This document shows, in pieces, positions 8,289 through 15,490 of a DNA stretch of 64,000 nucleotides. The position numbers and the translations under genes were made by a program. Source of the DNA: Clostridia bacterium (lineage in GTDB: Bacteria > Bacillota > Clostridia > Oscillospirales > Acutalibacteraceae); contig JAFQBX010000018.1 of the NCBI GenBank assembly GCA_017399535.1, positions 62,001-126,000 of the forward strand. The letters are read 5' to 3'. Each line of letters starts with the position of its first letter. Position 1 is the first letter of the stretch. The notes beneath the pieces are model-generated. The model saw nothing but the letters and a program-made list of their open reading frames with translations. It was not told the origin of the DNA and did not search any database.

Positions 8289-9177
8289 TTGCATAGGTAT
8301 AATCATAACGTGGAAGGTCGCCAATGTTATCCAGATGAACTATCGTCGGAGTAAAACCTACGTTCGAGAGCTGATTAAGAATAAATGAGTTTGAACTGTC
8401 TCCAAAGCTATGTAATGTAGCGATAACAAAAACGCCCGAGTTTGATAATTTTTTTAAGATATCGACATCATTAAACCCAATTTCATCAAAAATGATTACG
8501 TCAGGTGACATTGTCCTTATTGCAATTTCAGCCGAAACATGCTTTTTACAATTACTAATCACATCGCAAAAAGGGCCTAAACCAAATTCATATCTTCCGT
8601 TAAATCCTGCGGCAATTTCGTTTCGTTCATCGGAAACAAGAACCTTTATTTTATTTGATGACAGCTCCGACGCAATATCTCTGAGCAGCGTTGTTTTGCC
8701 TGATGCAGGTTTGCCGGTTATGAGCAAGTGATTTCGTGAGTTTATAAAGTTTTCTGCAATATATTTGCCGTATGTTTTTATATGTCGGGCAATTCGGACG
8801 TTCATTGAATAAATATCGTTGCAGGAAATAATTTCACCATTGTTGGAAAACAAGCCACAAACGCCTACTCTATGTCCGTTTTTGAGGGTCAAATAGCCCT
8901 CGTTAATTTGATTTTCAAAGGTGAAAAAGGAATAATTGCACATTTTTTTAAGACATTCGTTAAACTCGTTTCGATCAACCGATGTGCAGTTGTGAGGAAT
9001 ATTTGACAGCCCTAAATCACTTAAATAATAGCGGTCATTGAGCGTAATAATCGTAATTGGTTGATTGACCTTGATACGAATTTCTGTTACGATTGATTTG
9101 ATTTTATTCGGAATAGAATTGAGCTTTGATTTGAGCGAAAAATCGAAATATTCGGCTACCTCGTTAAATCTTTGCAT
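8281..9177 (-). CDS. spoIIIAA: Stage III sporulation protein AA, secretion-type ATPase
   Basis: 298-residue cytoplasmic AAA+/GspE-like ATPase that powers the SpoIIIA channel in the mother cell. Walker A is GKPASGKT (155-162), the arginine-bearing segment SDERNEIAAG follows, and Walker B is VIIFDEIG (227-234); an N-terminal oligomerisation domain precedes. First gene of the eight-gene operon, with a strong GGGAGGAGG ribosome site just before the ATG and a sigma-E-type promoter upstream. Confidence 0.95.
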   Translation of the reverse strand: MQRFNEVAEYFDFSLKSKLNSIPNKIKSIVTEIRIKVNQPITIITLNDRYYLSDLGLSNIPHNCTSVDRNEFNECLKKMCNYSFFTFENQINEGYLTLKNGHRVGVCGLFSNNGEIISCNDIYSMNVRIARHIKTYGKYIAENFINSRNHLLITGKPASGKTTLLRDIASELSSNKIKVLVSDERNEIAAGFNGRYEFGLGPFCDVISNCKKHVSAEIAIRTMSPDVIIFDEIGFNDVDILKKLSNSGVFVIATLHSFGDSSNSFILNQLSNVGFTPTIVHLDNIGDLPRYDYTYAND

Positions 9178-9194
9178 ACTTGTCCTCCTCCCTG

Positions 9195-9223
9195 TTGTAA
9201 AATATGAAACGATGTGCTATAAT
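9195..9223 (+). promoter_or_regulatory. Sigma-A promoter of the DivIVA-like gene
   Basis: TTGTAA (9195-9200), a 17-base spacer and a perfect TATAAT (9218-9223), 29 bases before the ATG at 9252. It is physically interleaved with the sigma-E-type promoter reading the other way. Confidence 0.8.
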
Positions 9224-9227
9224 ATGA
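9199..9227 (-). promoter_or_regulatory. Sigma-E-type promoter of the spoIIIA operon
   Basis: Minus strand TCATATT (9227-9221), 14 bases, then CATATTTT (9206-9199). The established sigma-E consensus is KMATATT, 14-15 bases, CATACAHT: the -35 matches fully and the -10 in six of eight positions. Known biology (spoIIIA is a mother-cell sigma-E operon) supports the call. Confidence 0.7.
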
Positions 9228-9251
9228 TAAAAAATATTGGAGGGAAAAATC

Positions 9252-9695
9252 ATGAAAGGAAAGTTAAAGACAGTTTTATTCGGATTTGATAAAAAAGAAA
9301 CCCTTAATTATATCGAAAATTATCAGAGAGAAAGTCAACGTAAAATATCGGCATTAGAAGATGAAATTTCGGCGATAAAGGAGCAAGCAGAAGCACTTAA
9401 ATCGGAAAATGAAGCATTTGAAAAGGAACTGACTACTGTTAAAGACAGACTCGAAGCTGCCGAAAATGAGGCAATTGCTATCAAAAAAGCTTCTGACGAA
9501 AAGGATAAGAGATATATTTACGAAATCAACGAAACATATCAGCAGCTCGAAATTATGCGCGATAATATGAAAACCGCACTTGACAGCTTTATTAAACAGG
9601 TCGATAACATTAACGATAACCTCGAAAATACAAAAAATGCCATCGACACAAACTCACAAAATGAATCGGTCAATGACAAGATAATGTATATTTAA
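9252..9695 (+). CDS. DivIVA-like coiled-coil protein
   Basis: 147 residues. The N-terminus KTVLFGFDKKETLNYIENYQ resembles the DivIVA lipid-binding head (GF, then a YI pair); from about residue 25 to 95 the sequence is charged and heptad-like (ALEDEISAIKEQAEALKSEN), a predicted coiled coil, followed by a Thr/Asn-rich tail. A cell-division or septum-placement role is inferred from family only. ATG at 9252 follows GGAGGG; an ATG further upstream would place the start before the ribosome site. It is transcribed divergently from spoIIIA and upstream of pyrR, with no clear terminator between. Confidence 0.65.
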   Translation: MKGKLKTVLFGFDKKETLNYIENYQRESQRKISALEDEISAIKEQAEALKSENEAFEKELTTVKDRLEAAENEAIAIKKASDEKDKRYIYEINETYQQLEIMRDNMKTALDSFIKQVDNINDNLENTKNAIDTNSQNESVNDKIMYI

Positions 9696-9706
9696 TCAAA
9701 AAACTC

Positions 9707-9736
9707 TTTACAAATACGCAATATATGTTATTATAT
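9707..9736 (+). promoter_or_regulatory. Probable pyrR operon promoter
   Basis: TTTACA (9707-9712) with TTATAT (9731-9736) 18 bases on; overlapping alternative -10 hexamers exist in this AT-rich run. The position, just before the PyrR-type leader, fits a transcript beginning near 9744. Confidence 0.5.
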
Positions 9737-9749
9737 AAATATGTAACAT

Positions 9750-9845
9750 AACTTTTAAATCGGTACCGAGATGCTGAAAAGGTTTTTGCGTTATAGATAT
9801 AAAATGTAAAACACCTTGTTCGTTATGTGACAAGGTGTTTTTTTG
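9750..9845 (+). promoter_or_regulatory. PyrR-type attenuator leader of pyrR/uracil permease
   Basis: The stretch CCGAGATGCTGAAAAGG (9766-9782) resembles the PyrR RNA-binding loop (consensus ARUCCNGNGAGGYU and its downstream purine-rich side). It is followed by an intrinsic terminator: an 11-bp stem 9809-9819 with 9830-9840 and the U-run 9841-9844, ending 13 bases before the pyrR ATG. Established Firmicute biology: PyrR with UMP bound stabilises the anti-antiterminator, so uridine excess stops transcription here. The match to the loop consensus is partial and judged by eye. Confidence 0.7.
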
Positions 9846-9857
9846 TGAGGTTTACGA

Positions 9858-10385
9858 ATGACTATTAAGGTAATGTTCGACGAAAAGTCGGTATTCAGGA
9901 CACTTGCGCGACTTTCACACGAAATAATTGAAAAAAATGATGACGAAAATGAATTATATATTATTGGTATTCGTTCACGAGGAGTTTCTATTGCAAAGCT
10001 GCTTGCCGAAAATATAAAGAAATTTTCGGACATCTCGGTTTATCTCGGCGAGCTTGATATTTCACTCCACCGCGACGATATTGATAAGAATGATGTTATC
10101 GAATCAAAAACAAAGATTGATTTTTCCGTCGCAGGAAAAACGGTTATTCTCGTTGACGACGTGCTTTACACGGGACGAACTGTACGAGCTGCACTTGACG
10201 CAATAGTCGAGATGGGACGTCCCTCGTGCATTCAGCTTGCCGTTCTGGTTGACCGAGGTCATCGTGAGTTCCCTGTTCACGGCGATTACGTGGGAAAGAA
10301 TATCCCAACCTCACGAAACGAAAAAATTATCGTTAATATGAACGATTATGACGGAAAAACATCCATTGAGTTGCTTGGTAATTGA
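9858..10385 (+). CDS. pyrR: Bifunctional pyr operon regulator / uracil phosphoribosyltransferase PyrR
   Basis: 175-residue type I phosphoribosyltransferase fold. The PRPP loop VILVDDVLYTGRT (about 96-108) is intact, with the family-typical RSRGVSIAKLLAENI and VDRGHREFPVHGDYVGKNIP. PyrR binds the leader RNA of pyrimidine genes when UMP is high and also converts uracil to UMP. ATG at 9858 follows GAGG. The upstream attenuator and the downstream permease give the pyrR-pyrP order seen at the start of the Bacillus pyr operon; the biosynthetic pyr genes are not here. Confidence 0.95.
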   Translation: MTIKVMFDEKSVFRTLARLSHEIIEKNDDENELYIIGIRSRGVSIAKLLAENIKKFSDISVYLGELDISLHRDDIDKNDVIESKTKIDFSVAGKTVILVDDVLYTGRTVRAALDAIVEMGRPSCIQLAVLVDRGHREFPVHGDYVGKNIPTSRNEKIIVNMNDYDGKTSIELLGN

Positions 10386-10448
10386 TTAAATCAGCAATAT
10401 ATAAATAGCTGTTTTAATATAAAAAAATTATTAGAGGTGTGGAAAAAA

Positions 10449-12044
10449 ATGAAGTTAATTTACGACGTAAACGACAAACCAAAATTTGGGCAACGAATTA
10501 TTTTTGCCTTTCAGCAGTTGCTCGCAATCATGGCGGCTACCCTGGTAGTACCGGTAATTATCAATAACGGCGCAAATTTACAAGGTGACGACATGATGAG
10601 TACCGCAGCCGCACTCTTCGGCGCAGGTGTTGGTACCCTCGTTTACATTCTTTTCACAAAGAAAAAGAGTCCCGTTTTCCTTGGTTCCTCATTCGCATTT
10701 TTAGGTTCAATGGCAGCAGCATTTGCCGGAGCAATAACGGTTGCAGTTGGCTATCTCGGACTCATTATCGGCGCAATTTTTGCCGGACTTGTATACGTTG
10801 TTATAGCACTCATTGTAAAGATTTCGGGTGTAAACTGGATTAACAAGCTTATGCCTGCGGTAGTTATCGGTCCGACAGTAGCTATAATCGGATTGTCACT
10901 TGCAGGAAACGCTATTGGTGATCTTAATAAGGCCAATTATGTTACAAGTTATGATGTTAACAATTATCAAATTGTAGAAACAGCAGATGCTAAGAATTTA
11001 GAAATCATTGATGAAGAAGGAAAATATAATCTTTATGAAGACATTGCTGCTGATGGCGTAGTAGTAATTGATAAGGACATTGATTTAGCTTCAAAAATTG
11101 ATGTTAAAAATGTTCGTACCGAATTGACAGTTACTAATCAAGATAATGGTTACGCTTTGTCAAGCACTCTTGGCTCTCCCTATGTTGCTATAATCTGCGG
11201 ACTTGTTACACTCTTTGTAACTACCATCTGCTCAACATACGGAAAGAAAACTGCAAAGCTCATTCCCTTTATCATCGGTATTTGCTCGGGCTATCTAACC
11301 GCATCAATCTTCTACGTAATCGGTTCATTGGCTGATATACCATCACTCATGATTATCGACTATTCACCGATTACCAATCTGTTTGCAAATGGATTCAAGC
11401 TTGAATCAGTATTAGCAGTTCCTGATTTTACATTCTGGACCGCAATCGGCGGATTTAAGGATATTGACGCAGCTTACATTGGCTCAATCGCCGTAGCTTA
11501 CGTTCCGGTTGCCTTCGTTGTTTTCGCCGAGCATATTGCCGACCACAAAAATATTTCGACCATTATCGAAAAAGACCTCCTCGAAGAACCGGGTCTTTCA
11601 CGTACACTTCTCGGTGACGGTGTTGGCTCAATGGCAGGCGCGTTTTTCGGCGGCTGCCCGAATACTACCTACGGCGAATCTGTTGGTTGCGTAGCTATTA
11701 CACGTAATGCTTCGGTCTGCACAATTAGTACCGCGGCTGTTTTGGCTATGATAATCTCTTTCCTCTCGCCTTTTGTAGCGTTTGTTAATTCAATCCCTTC
11801 ATGCGTAATGGGCGGCGTTTGCATGGCGCTTTACGGATTTATCGCAGTTAGTGGACTTAAAATGCTCAAAGAGGTTGACCTTAATGAAGAAAAAAATCTC
11901 TTTACCGCATCGGTTATTCTTATTGCAGGTATCGGTGGCCTGAGCGTTACATTTGGCAAGGTTACACTTACCTCTATTGCTTGTGCATTGATTCTCGGCA
12001 TTATCGTTAATGTAATGCTTTCCAAAAAGAAATCAGACGCATAA
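10449..12044 (+). CDS. pyrP: Uracil permease (NCS2 / UraA family) with a large loop insertion
   Basis: 531-residue NCS2 nucleobase:H+ symporter. Core motifs are present: QQLLAIMAATLVVPVI at the start, FAEHIADHKN carrying the TM8 glutamate and TTYGESVGCVAITR carrying the TM10 glutamate that hold uracil in UraA. Usual relatives have about 430 residues; the surplus is a hydrophilic Asp/Asn-rich block at about 160-239 between two membrane helices, encoded by DNA of about 30% GC against 42-50% in sampled flanks. ATG at 10449 is chosen because AGAGGTG lies just upstream. Substrate is inferred from pyrR linkage. Confidence 0.88.
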   Translation: MKLIYDVNDKPKFGQRIIFAFQQLLAIMAATLVVPVIINNGANLQGDDMMSTAAALFGAGVGTLVYILFTKKKSPVFLGSSFAFLGSMAAAFAGAITVAVGYLGLIIGAIFAGLVYVVIALIVKISGVNWINKLMPAVVIGPTVAIIGLSLAGNAIGDLNKANYVTSYDVNNYQIVETADAKNLEIIDEEGKYNLYEDIAADGVVVIDKDIDLASKIDVKNVRTELTVTNQDNGYALSSTLGSPYVAIICGLVTLFVTTICSTYGKKTAKLIPFIIGICSGYLTASIFYVIGSLADIPSLMIIDYSPITNLFANGFKLESVLAVPDFTFWTAIGGFKDIDAAYIGSIAVAYVPVAFVVFAEHIADHKNISTIIEKDLLEEPGLSRTLLGDGVGSMAGAFFGGCPNTTYGESVGCVAITRNASVCTISTAAVLAMIISFLSPFVAFVNSIPSCVMGGVCMALYGFIAVSGLKMLKEVDLNEEKNLFTASVILIAGIGGLSVTFGKVTLTSIACALILGIIVNVMLSKKKSDA

Positions 12045-12058
12045 TAAATATAAATAAT

Positions 12059-12092
12059 AAAGAAGCAGGTTGATTGCTCAACCTGCTTCTTT
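12059..12092. terminator. Bidirectional terminator between pyrP and the fumarase subunit
   Basis: Perfect 15-bp stem AAAGAAGCAGGTTGA with its complement around the loop TTGC, flanked by A/T-rich sequence on both sides. It serves the convergent uracil permease and fumarase beta genes. Confidence 0.88.
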
Positions 12093-12093
12093 A

Positions 12094-12624
12094 TTATTTT
12101 TTAAACAAATTTCCACCAACGGAATCAATAGCTACAATGAGCGGAAAATTTTTGAATTCCAACTTTTTTACCGATTCGCAACCTAAATCCTCGTAGGCAA
12201 TTACCTCGCAGGAAACAATACTTTTCGCCGCCAGAGCCCCTGCACCGCCAATAGCACAAAGATATACAGCGCCATTTTTTATTATAGCATCGCAAACCGA
12301 CCTGTTTCGTTCACCTTTGCCAATCATGCATTTGAGCCCGTTTTCCATAAGCAAAGGTGCATAAGGGTCCATTCGCGATGAAGTAGTAGGTCCACAGCTT
12401 CCGATTGATAATCCATCGGGCGTCGGAGTCGGTCCCGCGTAATAAATCACGGAATTATTTAAATCAAATGGTAATTCAGCATTATTTTTCAACGCATCTG
12501 CAATTCGTTTATGAGCGGCATCACGTGCGGTATAAACAATCCCGCTTAAAAACACTCTGTCCCTTGCTTTGACGGTTTTTACCCACGAGGAGATATCCGA
12601 TGTATTAAGATAGTATTCCTTCAA
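12094..12624 (-). CDS. Fumarate hydratase (Fe-S class I) beta subunit / C-terminal domain
   Basis: 176-residue class I fumarase/tartrate dehydratase beta domain, the swivelling part that completes the active site on the [4Fe-4S] alpha subunit. Markers are YTARDAAHKRI, YYAGPTPTPDG, IGSCGPTTSSRMDPY and MIGKGERN. The frame is open up to 12672, but a perfect sigma-A promoter occupies that part, so the start is TTG at 12624 with CACCT-complement SD (AGGTG) 7 bases ahead. The alpha subunit, normally adjacent, is not in this window. Substrate (fumarate or tartrate) cannot be settled from the beta part alone. Confidence 0.85.
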   Translation of the reverse strand: MKEYYLNTSDISSWVKTVKARDRVFLSGIVYTARDAAHKRIADALKNNAELPFDLNNSVIYYAGPTPTPDGLSIGSCGPTTSSRMDPYAPLLMENGLKCMIGKGERNRSVCDAIIKNGAVYLCAIGGAGALAAKSIVSCEVIAYEDLGCESVKKLEFKNFPLIVAIDSVGGNLFKK

Positions 12625-12643
12625 AATTAAACACCTCATTGAC

Positions 12644-12672
12644 ATTATATCGACAAGGCGAAAATAATTCAA
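12644..12672 (-). promoter_or_regulatory. Sigma-A promoter of the fumarase beta gene
   Basis: TTGAAT (12672-12667), 17 bases, TATAAT (12649-12644) on the minus strand. The -35 begins 6 bases after the spo0A stop. It shows the gene is expressed independently of spo0A and decides the TTG start. Confidence 0.82.
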
Positions 12673-12677
12673 CTAAA

Positions 12678-13448
12678 TTATGATACTTTCAGTCGCAATC
12701 TCAATTTATCAGCAATCATAGCAATAAATTCGCTATTTGTCGGCTTACCTCTTTCGTTGTGAATGGTATAACCGAAATATGAATTGAGCACGTCAATATC
12801 CCCTCTGTCCCACGCAACCTCGATAGCGTGTCGGATGGCTCTTTCTACACGTGATGAGGTAGTTTGGTATTTCTTTGCCACCATAGGATAGAGCTGCTTT
12901 GTTACAGAATTGATTATATCAGCATTATTGACGGCTATTGTAATCGCCTCGCGGATATAATGATATCCCTTAATATGAGCAGGAACACCGATTTGATGAA
13001 TAATTTCGGTAATCATCAGTTCGAGGTCGCTGTCCTTGCTGTTATTAAAGCTATGTATAACAGTAAGATCAGCTTCTTTATTATTCATTTTAAGAATTCG
13101 CTCGGCAAGGATTTCAAAGTCAAACGGTTTTATCAGATAGTACGATGCTCCGTTTTCGATAACCTGCTTTTCAAGTAGCGGGTTGTCGTATCCTGACATA
13201 ATCATAATAATCGGAAGTTCTTTTCTTTTTGACTTTAAATTATCTATTACGCCAAATGAATCAATATTCGGCATAAACATATCCATAAGAACTACATTCG
13301 GCCGTACTCTTTCAATCTCCTGTATGGCCTTAACCCCGTCCTTTGCGCATAAAACGACCTCAAATCCGTAGCTTTTGAGTACATTTGCGCAATTACGACT
13401 GAATTCCGTAGCATCGTCTGCAATTAGTACTTTAATTTTGTTTTCCAT
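12678..13448 (-). CDS. spo0A: Sporulation master regulator Spo0A
   Basis: 256-residue response regulator. The receiver domain has acidic Asp11-Asp12 and phosphoacceptor Asp56 (VLMDMFMP) with the conserved lysine in YYLIKPFD; the C-terminal sigma-A-contacting DNA-binding domain shows [12 protein letters not shown] and [20 protein letters not shown], the Spo0A signature. Phosphorylated Spo0A turns on early sporulation genes by binding 0A boxes. Here it does not directly follow spoIVB as in most sporulators: a GH20 gene lies between. SD AAGGAG precedes the ATG. Confidence 0.97.
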   Translation of the reverse strand: MENKIKVLIADDATEFSRNCANVLKSYGFEVVLCAKDGVKAIQEIERVRPNVVLMDMFMPNIDSFGVIDNLKSKRKELPIIMIMSGYDNPLLEKQVIENGASYYLIKPFDFEILAERILKMNNKEADLTVIHSFNNSKDSDLELMITEIIHQIGVPAHIKGYHYIREAITIAVNNADIINSVTKQLYPMVAKKYQTTSSRVERAIRHAIEVAWDRGDIDVLNSYFGYTIHNERGKPTNSEFIAMIADKLRLRLKVS

Positions 13449-13484
13449 GTTAATTCTCCTTGGTTGGTAATTTTTGGTAATGTT

Positions 13485-13513
13485 TTTATAACATAAATTT
13501 CCAGTAATTACAA
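13485..13513 (-). promoter_or_regulatory. Probable vegetative promoter of spo0A
   Basis: TTGTAA (13513-13508), 17 bases, TATAAA (13490-13485) on the minus strand. No convincing sigma-H promoter or 0A box was visible in the rest of the 220-base intergenic stretch, though degenerate sites could be missed by eye. The stretch also holds a short repeat, GGTAATTTTT then GGTAATGTTTTT. Confidence 0.55.
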
Positions 13514-13605
13514 GTGGAATTTTGAGAAATTTTAATTTTAGATAAAAACTGTCAAATTTTATAATCGTTATATGAAAAGGTTAAATAATTTAACTAATTT
13601 AAAAC

Positions 13606-13643
13606 AAAAAATACCCACCCATTTTACAGGCAGGTATTTTTTT
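13606..13643. terminator. Terminator between the GH20 gene and spo0A
   Basis: Stem AAAAATACC with GGTATTTTT, plus an inner CC/GG pair, A-run on one side and T-run on the other. It lies 25 bases beyond the TAA that ends the GH20 frame when the TAG at 13761 is ignored. Confidence 0.7.
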
Positions 13644-13667
13644 CGTCATATTATAACAGACATGATT

Positions 13668-13760
13668 TTAGTTTTCTTCCAAATAATTGAACATTTCCTC
13701 TATTTTTTGGAATTCGTCCTTTTTGTTCTTTTCTTTCCATTTGCGACGATATTTGTCGAG
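13668..13760 (-). other. In-frame continuation of the GH20 gene beyond a TAG codon
   Basis: After the TAG at 13763-13761 the same frame stays open for 30 codons to TAA (13670-13668). It encodes a charged, helix-like tail beginning LDKYRRKWKEKN and ending FNYLEEN, which looks like the usual C-terminal helix of this glycosidase group rather than noise. A single C-to-T change (CAG to TAG) would explain it. It could be a nonsense mutation, a sequencing error or a readthrough codon. Confidence 0.6.
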
Positions 13761-15374
13761 CTATTCATTCGTGTCGGTAATTCGGACAATTTGCTCACCT
13801 AAAATTTTTGCCGTGAGTTCAGCCATAACACAAACCCCTTCGGCAGAAATAAGCAGCTCCTGACGAAATTCGTCGTTTTTCCATTGTGCTTTTTCGAGCA
13901 TTTCTCTAATAGAAAAATATTCCCTTTGGATTGCATTCAGATTTTCGAAAGCGGAGCGATTATAATAGGTGTGTGAATCATATCGATATTCAAAATAATT
14001 GTTGCAGAAATGGAACCAATTCACTTTTTCGTGAAGAGCACTAACTTCCTTTAAAAGCTGATAGCCATTTTCATTTTCGTAAAGAATAAAGTTAACTGCA
14101 TCAATGAATTCATCGTTAATTTCGGTTGAAGCGTCCCACGATTTTGCCGCGCCGAGAACCATACCGTACATCGCAAGTTCAATCGAACAAGGATTTCCCC
14201 AATCTCCCCAATTTGTATTAAGTACGCCGATTGCATTGTTTTCACGACCGAGACTTATCATATTAGTGATATTTTTTTCTTCAACGTTTACGTTTTCACA
14301 AAGTCGTGCCCAGCTCGATGTACCCGGACAAACAATTTGTTTAACGCCCATTTTACCGAATTCTCTTATTGGCTCAGCATCGGGCGTTTCGTCATATCCC
14401 CAGCTAAGAAAATACGTATCTTTCGGTATTTTTTTAATTACTTCGGGGTGTTTAAGAAGCAACGGGTCTGCCCATAGCATAGCCGTTTTGCCAAGTGAAT
14501 TCACATGCTTGATGAGTTTACTCACAAAGTCGATATGCATCGTTGCAATATCATTTTTTCCATTATCAAGTTTTTTAAGATCGAATGTTTCGTCACAGCA
14601 AATATTGAAGATATCACTTTCAAAATTGGAAGAGTATTGATCAATCATACTTTTGACAAGTTCAAAACCTTCATTAACCAATGGGCTTACAGTGTGATGA
14701 ATCATTCTGCCGTACCAAAAGTTACTATACGGAACAAAGTCCTTAAAAATACGCAAATGCTTGTATTTATCCTGCTGTAAAAGCTCGTAGAGATGACCAA
14801 AAGTAGCAAGCGATGGGATGAAATCAATGAAATTAGATTTACAATATGCATCTATTTCGCGGATTTCTTGCTTTGTCAAATATCCGGTGTGCTCAATAAT
14901 ATCCTTATATTCCTCTAATTCAAAGGTGTGCTCAACATAAAGCTGCAACGAATTATTTTTATAATATGCCAAATTGTCAATTAAATTTTTTATGGTTTCA
15001 ACTGTGGGAATTTTTCCTCTCGAAACGTCGTGATAAAATCCGCGATATTCAAAATCGGGCTTATCAGCGATATGTAAACAAGGCACATGTTCTTCTTTAA
15101 AAATTTGCTTTAATGTCTGAATAGCGTAAAAAGCTCCTGCACTATCCCCTGCCTTAATAATTATCGAATCAGCTGTTATCGTAAGCTCATATTCCTCTTT
15201 ATTCAAATCTATGATTTCAATTGAAACTGTCGTACCATCAGTCGATTTATCAAACAATGAAAGCGCATCGATAAGTCGACTGTCGCAGTTTAAATTGCTG
15301 ATATTCAGCGATTTATTCGCTAAAAGTCCGTCTTTAATTTCAATGAATTTAACCTGCGGAATAAGTTTAATCAT
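13761..15374 (-). CDS. GH20-like beta-N-acetylhexosaminidase, stopped by an in-frame TAG
   Basis: 537 residues to the TAG (568 with the continuation). An N-terminal GH20-associated alpha/beta domain (about 1-105, ADSIIIKAGDSAGAFYAIQT) is followed by a TIM barrel starting FEYRGFYHDVSRGKIPT. The Asp-Glu pair at 261-262 (NICCDETFDL) fits the GH20 catalytic D-E of substrate-assisted cleavage. No signal peptide is visible, so a cytoplasmic role on imported GlcNAc glycosides or muropeptides is likely (inference). ATG at 15374 is preferred over an upstream TTG because GGTG lies 6 bases ahead. It has its own promoter and terminators on both sides and interrupts the usual spoIVB-spo0A pair. Confidence 0.75.
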   Translation of the reverse strand: MIKLIPQVKFIEIKDGLLANKSLNISNLNCDSRLIDALSLFDKSTDGTTVSIEIIDLNKEEYELTITADSIIIKAGDSAGAFYAIQTLKQIFKEEHVPCLHIADKPDFEYRGFYHDVSRGKIPTVETIKNLIDNLAYYKNNSLQLYVEHTFELEEYKDIIEHTGYLTKQEIREIDAYCKSNFIDFIPSLATFGHLYELLQQDKYKHLRIFKDFVPYSNFWYGRMIHHTVSPLVNEGFELVKSMIDQYSSNFESDIFNICCDETFDLKKLDNGKNDIATMHIDFVSKLIKHVNSLGKTAMLWADPLLLKHPEVIKKIPKDTYFLSWGYDETPDAEPIREFGKMGVKQIVCPGTSSWARLCENVNVEEKNITNMISLGRENNAIGVLNTNWGDWGNPCSIELAMYGMVLGAAKSWDASTEINDEFIDAVNFILYENENGYQLLKEVSALHEKVNWFHFCNNYFEYRYDSHTYYNRSAFENLNAIQREYFSIREMLEKAQWKNDEFRQELLISAEGVCVMAELTAKILGEQIVRITDTNE

Positions 15375-15404
15375 AGCGTTCACCAAGTTTCAAATATTTA
15401 TTAC

Positions 15405-15433
15405 ATTATCGCAAAATAAAAATATATTGTCAA
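15405..15433 (-). promoter_or_regulatory. Sigma-A promoter of the GH20 gene
   Basis: Perfect TTGACA (15433-15428), 17 bases, GATAAT (15410-15405) on the minus strand, 31 bases before the ATG. It is among the strongest-looking promoters in the window. Confidence 0.82.
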
Positions 15434-15441
15434 TAAATAAT

Positions 15442-15487
15442 AATAAAAATACGCACCCGAACTACCAATTCAGTTGCGTATTTTATT
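15442..15487 (-). terminator. Terminator after spoIVB
   Basis: Stem AATAAAAATACGCA with TGCGTATTTTATT around a 19-base loop, directly after the spoIVB stop. Both strands end in A/T-rich runs. Confidence 0.75.
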
Positions 15488-15490
15488 AAA

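Noticed and set aside
10930-11165. Insertion element within the uracil permease
   Set aside because: The frame is kept, and no terminal repeats or target duplication are visible; a domain insertion is simpler.
12625-12672. Upstream start for the fumarase beta gene
   Set aside because: A perfect -35/-10 pair lies in this stretch, so it cannot be translated from that transcript.
13572-13802. A 76-codon open frame on the plus strand
   Set aside because: It runs across the terminator and the antisense of the GH20 tail, has no ribosome site, and its content is explained by the opposite strand.
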